Part shown: in pieces, positions 8,521 through 14,862 of the stretch
Numbering within the stretch: position 1 is the first letter of the stretch
Layout: each line of letters opens with the position of its first letter
Assembly: GCA_022567895.1 (NCBI GenBank)
Contig: JADFGC010000003.1
Location: 1 to 38,589 of the forward strand
Source of the DNA: DRGT01 sp022567895
GTDB lineage: Archaea > Thermoproteota > Nitrososphaeria > Nitrososphaerales > Nitrosopumilaceae
DNA: 38,589 nucleotides
Reading direction: 5' to 3'
The notes under the pieces: model-generated
Database searches by the model: none
What the model saw: only the letters and a program-made list of their open reading frames with translations
What the model was told of the DNA's origin: nothing
Program-made: the position numbers and the translations under genes

Positions 8521-8966
8521 TCTAGTTGAGCGACCACGGATTTATATTTCCAGTTTTTAGCAAGTTGACCAGTTCTTTTGTAATATACTGATAGTCGGTG
8601 AACTTTGGCCTCTATGAGCTCAAGAGATCTAATATTTCGAAAATCTTTTTTGTTGGTCTTTAGATGTTTTTGCAAACCAACAGCCCTTTTGACAATGTTA
8701 TTCAAGTCTTCAGGAATTTCTGGTTTAAGCTTGTTTTCTTCTAAAATCTGCATTACAGTTTTTTTTGTCACAGATTTTACAAGGGGAATTGCATGTTGAT
8801 CGCGAAGCTTTATTCCAATCTGACTTGAAGTCAAGCCGTCTTTTGCATACTTTACCACAAGCTCCTCAATCTGTTTTGAATCTTGAGAAATCCAAGATGG
8901 TGATCGCACAGTGACAGGTCTAATCGAATGAGATTTTCCATGTCTGTGGGTATGCATTCGTCCCAT
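8517..8966 (-). CDS. rps15: Small ribosomal subunit protein uS15
   Basis: The 149-residue protein is archaeal/eukaryal-type uS15: N-terminus M-G-R-M-H-T-H-R-H-G-K-S-H-S, then a P-S-W motif near 24-26, and the C-terminal uS15 core (L-E-x-K-V-H-R-L-x-x-Y-Y-K region near 116-130). It binds 16S rRNA helices early in 30S assembly. It is the first gene of the minus-strand operon that continues with recJ-like, pcc1-like, serS, eS1 and PF01877 genes. The operon promoter should lie in 8967-9080, which it shares divergently with the AMO-associated gene at 9084. Confidence 0.95.
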   Translation of the reverse strand: MGRMHTHRHGKSHSIRPVTVRSPSWISQDSKQIEELVVKYAKDGLTSSQIGIKLRDQHAIPLVKSVTKKTVMQILEENKLKPEIPEDLNNIVKRAVGLQKHLKTNKKDFRNIRSLELIEAKVHRLSVYYKRTGQLAKNWKYKSVVAQLE

Positions 8967-9083
8967 GCCCTGCCTGACTATAGAACAAAATTAAACGTTA
9001 CTTGATCCCATCTAAGAATCAAAATCCGGAGTAAAAAGAAAAGTTAAATATTAACATAAGGTTCATTTGACTAGGTAAATGCT

Positions 9084-9413
9084 ATGAAAAAAATAATTGT
9101 TTTATCAATTATGTTGACTCTGGTAGCATTGGGCAGTATGGGATTCATTGGATATGCATATGCACAATACATGGGCAATGTTGGATCAGCCGGAGAAACC
9201 GGTCAAAACACACTAGAAGAACACCTTCAACTTGCAAGACGAGCAATTGAAGCTGTAGAAGCGAACCCAGCAGCTGGTTCAGGTACACCAGTTCTTGACG
9301 CTGATGGTGTAATTGGTGGCATAATTATTGCAGGTGCAGTCTTTGGTGGTGTTTCAGCAGCATTAGCCATAAAAGGAAAATCTGGAAAGTACGCCGCTCA
9401 GGGAAGAGGCTAA
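9084..9413 (+). CDS. Small membrane protein next to AMO genes; candidate AmoY/AmoZ-type subunit
   Basis: The 109-residue protein has an N-terminal hydrophobic signal or anchor (about 4-26, ending near A-Y-A-Q), a polar helical middle part (T-L-E-E-H-L-Q-L-A-R-R-A-I-E-A-V-E) and a second glycine/alanine-rich membrane segment at about 76-96. It is in the same neighbourhood as amoBCXA. Published proteomics of archaeal AMO complexes reported two additional small subunits, AmoY and AmoZ, whose genes are linked to amo genes in streamlined genomes; this gene and the next one fit that description. I cannot decide which name belongs to which gene. An A/T-rich TATA-like element lies 30-40 bases upstream. 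Confidence 0.6.
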   Translation: MKKIIVLSIMLTLVALGSMGFIGYAYAQYMGNVGSAGETGQNTLEEHLQLARRAIEAVEANPAAGSGTPVLDADGVIGGIIIAGAVFGGVSAALAIKGKSGKYAAQGRG

Positions 9414-9461
9414 TCACAGAACTTTCTTTCTTATTTTATTCATATTCATAGAGTATACTGA

Positions 9462-9486
9462 TCTGCGCATCTTTGATAATCGCAGA
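9462..9486. promoter_or_regulatory. Inverted repeat TCTGCG-N13-CGCAGA just upstream of a TATA box
   Basis: A perfect six-base inverted repeat with 13 bases between the arms ends five bases before the TATA box of the gene at 9522. It could bind a dimeric regulator at the upstream promoter edge. Function is inferred from position only. Confidence 0.3.
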
Positions 9487-9489
9487 AAT

Positions 9490-9498
9490 CTATATAAC
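9490..9498 (+). promoter_or_regulatory. TATA box of the small AMO-linked gene at 9522
   Basis: CTATATAAC lies 24-32 bases before the ATG, the spacing expected for a leaderless archaeal transcript starting at or next to the start codon. Confidence 0.65.
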
Positions 9499-9521
9499 GC
9501 ACTAATATCGTTCACTAAACA

Positions 9522-9791
9522 ATGGCTCCTATCATGGGAATATTACTAAACATTTTGTCTACACTAACAGGACAGCTTGGACCAAACTATGATCCATTAT
9601 TCTACGATGTAATGATTTACATCTTTGGAACGATAATGTTTACAGTTTTCCTATTATCAATGATAGCATTTTGGCTTCGTGTCCATGGTTGGTCATACAA
9701 AGACAACCGTGAGAGATGGGTTGATGAATTAGATAGACACTTTGAAAGAGAAGGTATTGGTCTAATTCCAGACAACGGAAAATACTGGTAA
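9522..9791 (+). CDS. Single-TM small protein next to AMO genes; candidate AmoY/AmoZ-type subunit
   Basis: The 89-residue protein has a short amphipathic N-terminus, one strong membrane helix at about 28-49 and a charged C-terminal half (Y-K-D-N-R-E-R-W-V-D-E-L-D-R-H-F) that probably faces the cytoplasm. It has its own TATA box 24-32 bases upstream, so it may be expressed independently, at a high level. Together with 9084-9413 it fits the pair of additional archaeal AMO subunits (AmoY, AmoZ) known to be linked to amo genes in compact genomes. The assignment rests on size, topology and location; there is no recognised domain. The stop is followed by a C/T-rich tract typical of termination. Confidence 0.6.
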   Translation: MAPIMGILLNILSTLTGQLGPNYDPLFYDVMIYIFGTIMFTVFLLSMIAFWLRVHGWSYKDNRERWVDELDRHFEREGIGLIPDNGKYW

Positions 9792-9852
9792 ACTCTTTCC
9801 TCTTTTTATTATGTTATTTAGAAATAGCATTTGCTATTGTTTAGTCTAAATA

Positions 9853-10377
9853 TTATACATCTGGCGGCATAAAGTCCGAATCCTTTGATTCGTCATATTC
9901 CTTTGAAATAAATTCAGCTCGATAATGGGATCCGTCCTTTAATGGGTGTTTAATAAAATGCTCAGATTCAATACCATCTACGAAAAGTTTTGATTTTGAT
10001 TCATCCATATCTCTTAAGGGAAATTCAAAAATCCATAAAAAGTGACCAATTTCAAAACCCGGATCTTCTTTCCATTCAGCGAAAACAGTTCCATCATTAC
10101 TAAGCGTGTAGATTGCTCTCTGACATCCCCCTTCCATAAAACCAACGTTGGCAGGAATGTCAGCTCTCAGACCATCTACATACAATTCAACTGTAAATGA
10201 AATTTTATAATTTGTTTCAATGTCATTAATACATGCACTTCGGGGTTGGGATTGAAGGAAGGGGTTTATAGAAAAAACAGTAATCAATACTGCGATAATT
10301 CCCACAACTCCAGTAAGAGCTAGGAATCTCAGAGTTTTTTTTCTTTTGTAAGGATCTCCCATCCCAGGCCAAAACAT
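9853..10377 (-). CDS. Unknown membrane-anchored protein inside the AMO locus
   Basis: From ATG at 10375-10377 the protein has 174 residues. A short basic N-terminus (Y-K-R-K-K-T) precedes one membrane segment at about 18-40, with the remaining 130 residues predicted outside. That domain has two cysteines that could form a disulfide (in S-A-C-I-N-D and G-G-C-Q-R-A) and is acidic at its C-terminus. An upstream in-frame TTG (10387-10389) would add four residues but is less likely. I do not recognise the family. It lies on the minus strand between the AmoY/Z-like genes and amoB, so a link to AMO function is possible but unproven. Confidence 0.65.
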   Translation of the reverse strand: MFWPGMGDPYKRKKTLRFLALTGVVGIIAVLITVFSINPFLQSQPRSACINDIETNYKISFTVELYVDGLRADIPANVGFMEGGCQRAIYTLSNDGTVFAEWKEDPGFEIGHFLWIFEFPLRDMDESKSKLFVDGIESEHFIKHPLKDGSHYRAEFISKEYDESKDSDFMPPDV

Positions 10378-10417
10378 GCAATGATTCAATGCGAATTACT
10401 TAAAGTCGTTTCTATGA

Positions 10418-10501
10418 CTATTCATCCATTATTTCCAAAGTGTCAGACTGATCCTGATGATCTGCAATAAAGTAAGTTATTTCATCAGAGTCAACTTCAA
10501 C
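10418..10501 (-). other. Open continuation of the 77-residue ORF beyond its TGA stop
   Basis: Directly after the TGA stop at 10502-10504, the same minus-strand frame stays open for 27 codons to TAG at 10418-10420 and encodes a strongly acidic tail rich in D and E, similar in character to the preceding C-terminus. It may be the lost C-terminal end of the protein, or chance. Confidence 0.35.
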
Positions 10502-10735
10502 TCATTCAGATTCTCCATGGTATGGCAAATAATCTTCAACGAAAATGTCTCCAAGTCCTGTAAATCTAACAATCATCCTCTCCTTTTTTGGCGAAAACCC
10601 AAAAGGAAGTTTTAGGACTTTGCCCCTTCTTTCATTTTGGACATTAATTTTGAATTCTTCTTTTTCATGTTCTACCTCTCCAAAAAAATAACTCTGGTTT
10701 ATGTCAAGTCGAAGAATTTTAAAACTAAGAACCAT
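10502..10735 (-). CDS. Small unknown protein upstream of the amoB 3' end
   Basis: The 77-residue ORF starts at ATG (10733-10735). It is strand-rich, with charged patches (E-H-E-K-E-E-F, N-E-R-R-G-K) and no membrane segment or metal motif. No family is recognised. It is transcribed in the same direction as amoB and follows it by 109 bases. The same frame remains open for 27 codons after the stop, which suggests either a recent nonsense change or a naturally short form. Existence as a gene is likely because the composition is protein-like and the region has no competing ORF. Confidence 0.5.
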   Translation of the reverse strand: MVLSFKILRLDINQSYFFGEVEHEKEEFKINVQNERRGKVLKLPFGFSPKKERMIVRFTGLGDIFVEDYLPYHGESE

Positions 10736-10844
10736 TATTTTGTATTGGTCTTAATAAGAGATAAAATTTTGATTCATAAAGTATGAGTATAATATACAAC
10801 ATCCTATGTAATTATTTTATAAAATGAAAAGAATGGTTGGGAAT

Positions 10845-11414
10845 TTAGATTACTTGCCAGGGTCGAGTCGCAAATGTAATGATATAGCCCACACCAATTA
10901 TGATGGATTGGTATGCAATGTTTGTGTATGGTATTGGTTTTATGATGTAATCCCCATCAACGACAACTGTTTGACCTGGACCAAGTCCTGGACCAACGCT
11001 TGCAACGTTAAGCTGAGTGTGTAGGTGATATACTCCTGGCTCTAGTGCCTTTGCACATACTTGGTAATCTACAACACTATTGCCTTCGATATCAAATACA
11101 GTTCCTGGTGGATCTCGTGATAACATTTCCCATCTATTTCCAGCGTTAGTTGATTCTGAGAAGATTGATATCCAAGCCCGAGAATCTCTTTCAATCAAGC
11201 TGACTAATGTGCCTGCAAGACATATAGTCTCACCTGTTTGCATGGATTGTCTGGTGAATGTTTCATCCTCAATTCTAATGAAACGACTCTGGAGTTGTGC
11301 TTGGACACCGTGTGCCTCAGCGCTTGGAAGAATAGAATCAACCCAATTGAAACCCATAGTTCCTAGTGCTAATATCATTCCGAGCCCAATAACAATTAGT
11401 TTTTTATTGACCAT
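10845..11414 (-). CDS. amoB: Ammonia monooxygenase subunit B
   Basis: The 189-residue protein is the archaeal AmoB: a signal peptide of about 34 residues ending A-E-A, followed at once by H35-G, a single cupredoxin-like periplasmic domain, and a C-terminal membrane helix at about 163-184. H35 at the mature N-terminus and H130-L-H132 correspond to the copper ligands of the CuB site in pMMO/AMO. Archaeal AmoB lacks the second cupredoxin domain of bacterial AmoB, so its length is normal. AMO oxidises ammonia to hydroxylamine at the membrane. The gene is divergent from amoC-amoX-amoA and has its own promoter (TATA at 11453-11460). Confidence 0.97.
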   Translation of the reverse strand: MVNKKLIVIGLGMILALGTMGFNWVDSILPSAEAHGVQAQLQSRFIRIEDETFTRQSMQTGETICLAGTLVSLIERDSRAWISIFSESTNAGNRWEMLSRDPPGTVFDIEGNSVVDYQVCAKALEPGVYHLHTQLNVASVGPGLGPGQTVVVDGDYIIKPIPYTNIAYQSIIIGVGYIITFATRPWQVI

Positions 11415-11452
11415 AGTTATCCCATTAATTAACCAGAAAAGTGATACCCATC

Positions 11453-11460
11453 GTTATATG
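11453..11460 (-). promoter_or_regulatory. TATA box of amoB
   Basis: On the minus strand CATATAAC lies about 39 bases upstream of the amoB ATG, giving a short untranslated leader of roughly a dozen bases. Confidence 0.55.
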
Positions 11461-11499
11461 TTTTACCTTGATGTCGTGGATCGAGAATATGATCTGGTT

Positions 11500-11522
11500 G
11501 ATTAACATCAATGATTAACATC
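11500..11522. repeat. Tandem GATTAACATC pair between amoB and amoC
   Basis: GATTAACATC occurs twice (11500-11509 and 11513-11522), 13 bases start to start, in the 261-base divergent intergenic region. The rest of that region holds A/T-rich sequence and the two TATA boxes. A regulator site is a reasonable guess. Confidence 0.4.
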
Positions 11523-11645
11523 GAAACCCATTTTTTAAACCATTAATTTTATAATCATTTTCTAGAAATTTTATGTAAAAAATACAAAGATTTCATGTGA
11601 ATTTTATAAAAATTATAATAATTTTGGCATATTTTGAACCCTTCC

Positions 11646-11652
11646 TTTATAT
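11646..11652 (+). promoter_or_regulatory. TATA box of amoC
   Basis: TTTATAT lies 24-30 bases before the amoC ATG, the leaderless-promoter distance. Confidence 0.65.
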
Positions 11653-11675
11653 CCAAAAAAACAAGTACTACACAT

Positions 11676-12239
11676 ATGGCACAAATGCCGGCACTAATTC
11701 CAAAAGAAGTCGAGATTCAAAGACTGAAAAAAATCTGGCTTATGATTATCGCTTTGGGATCAATTGCTGCATCGGTCGAAGTCGACAACTTTGTTGACGG
11801 TTCTCTACATCAAACATCTATCAGAGATAGTGCATTCACACCAGCACACTGGTGGCTATACAGTCACTTTGTGGCTCTGCCAATAGGTTGGGGTATGCTT
11901 GCAGTCTATGATAGAAAAGTACCAATTCTCAGAGGTCCAAACAACTCTATGAACACTGGCTTGAAGATGACCATTCTTGGTTACCTTGCAACAATGTTCA
12001 CAATTGGAGTCAATGAGATGTGGCACTTCTGGTTTGTAGAAGAAATCTTTGCAGTACCGAATCACTGGATGTTTAACATGGGTGTTGTTGTAGCCTTTAT
12101 TGGCGCTCTAGCATACGTAGTTAGAATATACGCTAGACTGGTTGAACTTGGCGCAGAAACACCAGGTGAAAACCCCTACATCGCTGAAATGTACAAGATG
12201 GCCCTAGAAGGCAAATTGTACAGTAGATCCATACCATAA
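11676..12239 (+). CDS. amoC: Ammonia monooxygenase subunit C
   Basis: I choose ATG at 11676 (187 residues); a longer frame from 11634 would run through the TATA box. The protein is membrane-embedded, with hydrophobic segments around 22-34, 60-80, 95-113 and 132-153. The motif D41-x3-H45-x12-H58 reproduces the spacing of the CuC-site ligands of pMMO/AMO subunit C. The C-terminus is soluble and charged. It is the first gene of the plus-strand set amoC-amoX-amoA, each of which has its own TATA box. A hairpin terminator follows. Confidence 0.97.
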   Translation: MAQMPALIPKEVEIQRLKKIWLMIIALGSIAASVEVDNFVDGSLHQTSIRDSAFTPAHWWLYSHFVALPIGWGMLAVYDRKVPILRGPNNSMNTGLKMTILGYLATMFTIGVNEMWHFWFVEEIFAVPNHWMFNMGVVVAFIGALAYVVRIYARLVELGAETPGENPYIAEMYKMALEGKLYSRSIP

Positions 12240-12247
12240 GCAAAAAC

Positions 12248-12274
12248 GTGCGATAAGCACCTTTTTTCTTTTTA
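12248..12274 (+). terminator. Hairpin plus T-rich terminator after amoC
   Basis: GTGC-GATAA-GCAC (12248-12260) is followed directly by a C/T-rich tract of about 14 bases, nine bases after the amoC stop. This resembles an intrinsic terminator and supports separate transcription of amoC and amoX. Confidence 0.5.
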
Positions 12275-12321
12275 TTATATTTAAAAAACCAGATCGGGCG
12301 CTCGTGATAATTTAGGAAAGA

Positions 12322-12330
12322 CTTAAAAAG
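12322..12330 (+). promoter_or_regulatory. TATA-like box of amoX
   Basis: CTTAAAAAG lies 23-31 bases before the amoX ATG, consistent with leaderless transcription. Confidence 0.5.
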
Positions 12331-12352
12331 ATTCTGATTAGTTATATCCCAA

Positions 12353-12715
12353 ATGAGTCTTCCAAAAGGATTTGGAGCAGGAGGTACCGGTGGAGCCGGA
12401 AGTGCTGATGTCGAAAGGATGATTGGCAAACGTGTAGAAAACATGACAGGTTTCTTTACCCTTGCCTATATTGCTGCCTGGTTAGCAACTTTTGGTGGTA
12501 CTGCAGCAGGATACTTCTATTATCCATGGGCATATCCAACAAACAGCGGTCATTATGCATTTATCGTCCTAACCATCATTGAATCAGTTGGTTACATCTT
12601 CGTCGTTAAAGTAGCGCAAGAAGGTTCTAACAAGAATAGCAATGGTATTATCGCAGTAACAGTTGGGTCAATTGCTGTACTTACTCCGCTCATCGCTATA
12701 TTCGTAGGATTTTAA
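12353..12715 (+). CDS. amoX: Ammonia monooxygenase-associated subunit AmoX
   Basis: The 120-residue protein sits between amoC and amoA, the conserved position of AmoX in ammonia-oxidising archaea. It has a glycine-rich N-terminus, three predicted membrane helices at about 33-55, 66-86 and 98-119, and conserved-looking Y-F-Y-Y-P-W between the first two. AmoX is archaea-specific and co-purifies with AmoABC. It has its own TATA-like box and a T-rich downstream tract (12720-12735). Confidence 0.92.
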   Translation: MSLPKGFGAGGTGGAGSADVERMIGKRVENMTGFFTLAYIAAWLATFGGTAAGYFYYPWAYPTNSGHYAFIVLTIIESVGYIFVVKVAQEGSNKNSNGIIAVTVGSIAVLTPLIAIFVGF

Positions 12716-12827
12716 ATCCATTTTTCACTTTTTATTAATTCGAACCCACTGTGAAGTATTATCAGATAATTAGGAATGAAAATTTCGGGTTCAAACCTTT
12801 AATTCGATCTTGAACTTTTGCTAAAAT

Positions 12828-12835
12828 TTTATATA
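12828..12835 (+). promoter_or_regulatory. TATA box of amoA
   Basis: TTTATATA lies 24-31 bases before the amoA ATG, again a leaderless arrangement. Confidence 0.65.
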
Positions 12836-12858
12836 CTGACCCCATATTCTACTGATTA

Positions 12859-13509
12859 ATGGTCTGGCTTAGGCGATGTACGCACTACTTGTTCATTATA
12901 GTAGTTGCGGTAAACGGAACTCTGCTTACAATTAATGCAGGTGACTACATTTTCTACACTGATTGGGCCTGGACTTCATTTGTAATATTCTCTATATCTC
13001 AAACGTTGATGCTTACTGTAGGAGCTTGTTATTATCTAACATTCACTGGCGTTCCAGGAACAGCTACGTATTATGCATTAATCATTACTGTGTATACATG
13101 GGTTGCAAAAGGTGCATGGTTTTCACTCGGATATCCATATGACTTTATTGTTACTCCAATATGGTTACCATCAGCAATGCTGTTGGACTTGGCGTACTGG
13201 GCAACAAAACGAAACAAGCACTCGTTGATACTGTTTGGCGGAGTACTGGTAGGAATGTCATTGCCATTGTTCAACATGGTAAACCTGATAACAATAGCAG
13301 ACCCACTAGAAACGGCATTCAAATATCCAAGACCAACATTGCCACCATACATGACACCGATAGAACCGCAGGTCGGAAAGTTCTATAACAGTCCGGTCGC
13401 GCTTGGTGCAGGTGCTGGTGCAGTATTGTCCGTTACGATGGCAGCGTTAGGATGTAAACTAACAACGTGGACGTATAGATGGATGGCCGCTTGGTCAAAG
13501 TGGGACTAA
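12859..13509 (+). CDS. amoA: Ammonia monooxygenase subunit A
   Basis: The 216-residue protein is the classic archaeal AmoA, with the usual length and N-terminus M-V-W-L-R-R-C-T-H-Y-L-F. It is polytopic, with hydrophobic segments around 10-27, 38-62, 70-88, 96-113, 121-142 and 181-200. It forms the membrane core of AMO with AmoB and AmoC. The gene is the usual marker for archaeal nitrifiers; the ends of the common PCR amplicon lie at its start codon and near position 13485. A T-rich stretch after the stop probably ends transcription. Confidence 0.98.
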   Translation: MVWLRRCTHYLFIIVVAVNGTLLTINAGDYIFYTDWAWTSFVIFSISQTLMLTVGACYYLTFTGVPGTATYYALIITVYTWVAKGAWFSLGYPYDFIVTPIWLPSAMLLDLAYWATKRNKHSLILFGGVLVGMSLPLFNMVNLITIADPLETAFKYPRPTLPPYMTPIEPQVGKFYNSPVALGAGAGAVLSVTMAALGCKLTTWTYRWMAAWSKWD

Positions 13510-13520
13510 ATTCCCAACTA

Positions 13521-13547
13521 TCCTTTTCATTTTATTAGATTTTTTTA
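13521..13547 (+). terminator. T-rich tract after amoA
   Basis: Several T runs, ending with a run of seven T, follow the amoA stop by about a dozen bases, as is common for archaeal termination. No hairpin is visible. Confidence 0.35.
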
Positions 13548-13610
13548 AACTGAATTCTAGGCAGACGTACGAATAAAAAATGGGTCATTATGGGTCATTT
13601 TTAGTTACTT

Positions 13611-13844
13611 TTAGTCAAAAGGCATTCCCATGATTTTCTCCACAGGAATTTTTCTTATGAAAGTTAGAACTTGTTTTCTTTCATCTAACAGAACTTTTAC
13701 TTTATCATCATTCATTTGTTCTCTCAATTCATCATCAATCCATTCTTCACTTGTTTCATCAGAGATTTTCTTTTCAATTGGCATATTCTTTTGAATAGAA
13801 TCTATTGATATTAAGTCAAACTGATCGATCAGTCTAGCTAACAC
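13611..13844 (-). CDS. Small acidic protein divergent from the DNA methyltransferase gene
   Basis: The ORF gives 77 residues from GTG at 13842-13844, or 57 from the internal ATG starting M-P-I-E-K-K. It is acidic (S-D-E-T-S-E-E-W-I-D-D-E-L) and mostly helical, with no membrane segment or known motif. I do not recognise it. Its start region overlaps or adjoins two GATC-containing palindromes, and it is head-to-head with the adenine methyltransferase gene, so it might be a small regulator or partner of that enzyme. This is inference from position only. Confidence 0.45.
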   Translation of the reverse strand: MLARLIDQFDLISIDSIQKNMPIEKKISDETSEEWIDDELREQMNDDKVKVLLDERKQVLTFIRKIPVEKIMGMPFD

Positions 13845-13864
13845 AAATGTGAGATCAATTGATC
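13821..13864. promoter_or_regulatory. Two 12-bp palindromes containing four GATC sites
   Basis: CTGATCGATCAG (13821-13832) and GATCAATTGATC (13853-13864) are both perfect palindromes and together carry four GATC tetramers within 44 bases. They surround the GTG start of the small divergent ORF and lie upstream of a Dam-family methyltransferase whose family typically methylates GATC. Confidence 0.4.
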
Positions 13865-13931
13865 CTTTTGAACACGAGAAAATGAATCAAAACGAAATTT
13901 GTATTTAACCTATTCTGAGTTTGCTAAAAAA

Positions 13932-13955
13932 ATATTGTGTACATGTACACAATAT
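13932..13955. promoter_or_regulatory. 24-bp perfect palindrome upstream of the methyltransferase
   Basis: The 24 bases ATATTGTGTACA-TGTACACAATAT are fully self-complementary with no spacer. The element ends 42 bases before the methyltransferase start and lies in the divergent intergenic region. It looks like an operator for a symmetric dimeric DNA-binding protein; cruciform or hairpin formation is also possible. Confidence 0.5.
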
Positions 13956-13997
13956 GTCAACATCTTTTCTCAATAGCTCATAACAAGAGCATGGCGG

Positions 13998-14861
13998 GTG
14001 AAGCAGCAATATCGCCAGATTTCTATATCCTATCCAAAACCCTTTGTAAAATGGGCCGGAGGAAAAAGACAATTAATTCCAGTTTTGAATCAACACCTTC
14101 CAGATAATTATGGTTCATTTTTTGAACCATTTTTGGGTGGAGGGGCCATGTTATTCCATATCATCACTAATTCTCCAAAACAAAAATGCATAGTTTCTGA
14201 TTTGAATTCTGACCTGGTTTTGGCATATGTCACAATTCGGGATAAGGTTGATGAGCTGATATCATCTCTGAAAAGTCATTCAAAAAATTATTTCAAAAAT
14301 TCCAAATCCTACTATTATGATATCCGAGATTTAGAACCAAGAAGCCAAGTGGAAAAAGTATCAAGACTCATTTTCCTAAATCGAACCTGCTTTAACGGAT
14401 TATACCGTGTCAACAGCAAAGGAAAATTCAATGTTCCACTAGGCCGTTATACAAATCCAAATATTGTAAATGAGGAAAATCTAAGGTCTGTCAGTGCTAC
14501 TCTAAAATCCAGAAAAATCCAAATCAACTGCAGGGATTTCTCTGCAATTTTTGATGATGTCAAAAAAGATGATTTTGTATATTTTGATCCTCCATACCAG
14601 CCAGTTAGCTCTACTGCCAATTTCACAAGCTACACAAATCGTGATTTCACATATGATGATCTCAAACGCCTTTCCAAACTATGCAAAAAACTAGATTCTA
14701 AAGGATGCAAATTCATGTTATCAAATTCTAATTCTGAAGAAGTTTTGAAAATCTTCTCAAACAACTCTTGGAAAGTTTTTGAAATAGAAGCAAATCGTAC
14801 CATCAATTCAAATTCTAAAAAACGAACTGGCCATTCTGAATTATTGATTAAAAATTACTAA
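13998..14861 (+). CDS. DNA adenine methyltransferase, Dam/DpnM (D12) class
   Basis: The 287-residue enzyme has the D12-class N6-adenine methyltransferase signature: K-P-F-V-K-W-A-G-G-K-R at 14-24 with E-P-F-L-G-G-G-A-M-L-F for AdoMet binding at about 43-53, R-L-I-F-L-N-R-T-C-F-N-G-L-Y-R near 122-136, and catalytic D-P-P-Y near 197-200. The family usually recognises GATC. It starts at GTG (13998-14000); an ATG at 13991 is in another frame. No restriction endonuclease gene is adjacent, so it appears to be solitary. Its stop lies two bases from the 3' end of tRNA-Thr, in convergent orientation, and it may be an accessory gene acquired by transfer. Confidence 0.9.
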   Translation: MKQQYRQISISYPKPFVKWAGGKRQLIPVLNQHLPDNYGSFFEPFLGGGAMLFHIITNSPKQKCIVSDLNSDLVLAYVTIRDKVDELISSLKSHSKNYFKNSKSYYYDIRDLEPRSQVEKVSRLIFLNRTCFNGLYRVNSKGKFNVPLGRYTNPNIVNEENLRSVSATLKSRKIQINCRDFSAIFDDVKKDDFVYFDPPYQPVSSTANFTSYTNRDFTYDDLKRLSKLCKKLDSKGCKFMLSNSNSEEVLKIFSNNSWKVFEIEANRTINSNSKKRTGHSELLIKNY

Positions 14862-14862
14862 A

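Noticed and set aside
10824..11024. Plus-strand ORF overlapping amoB
   Set aside because: Antisense shadow of amoB.
11471..11518. 15-codon ORF in the amoB-amoC gap
   Set aside because: Too short, no promoter at the right distance and overlaps the direct repeats.
12739..12795. TTCGAACCC and GGGTTCAAA resembling inverted T-arm fragments between amoX and amoA
   Set aside because: Imperfect dyad, no tRNA stems around it, and the region is explained as the amoA promoter.
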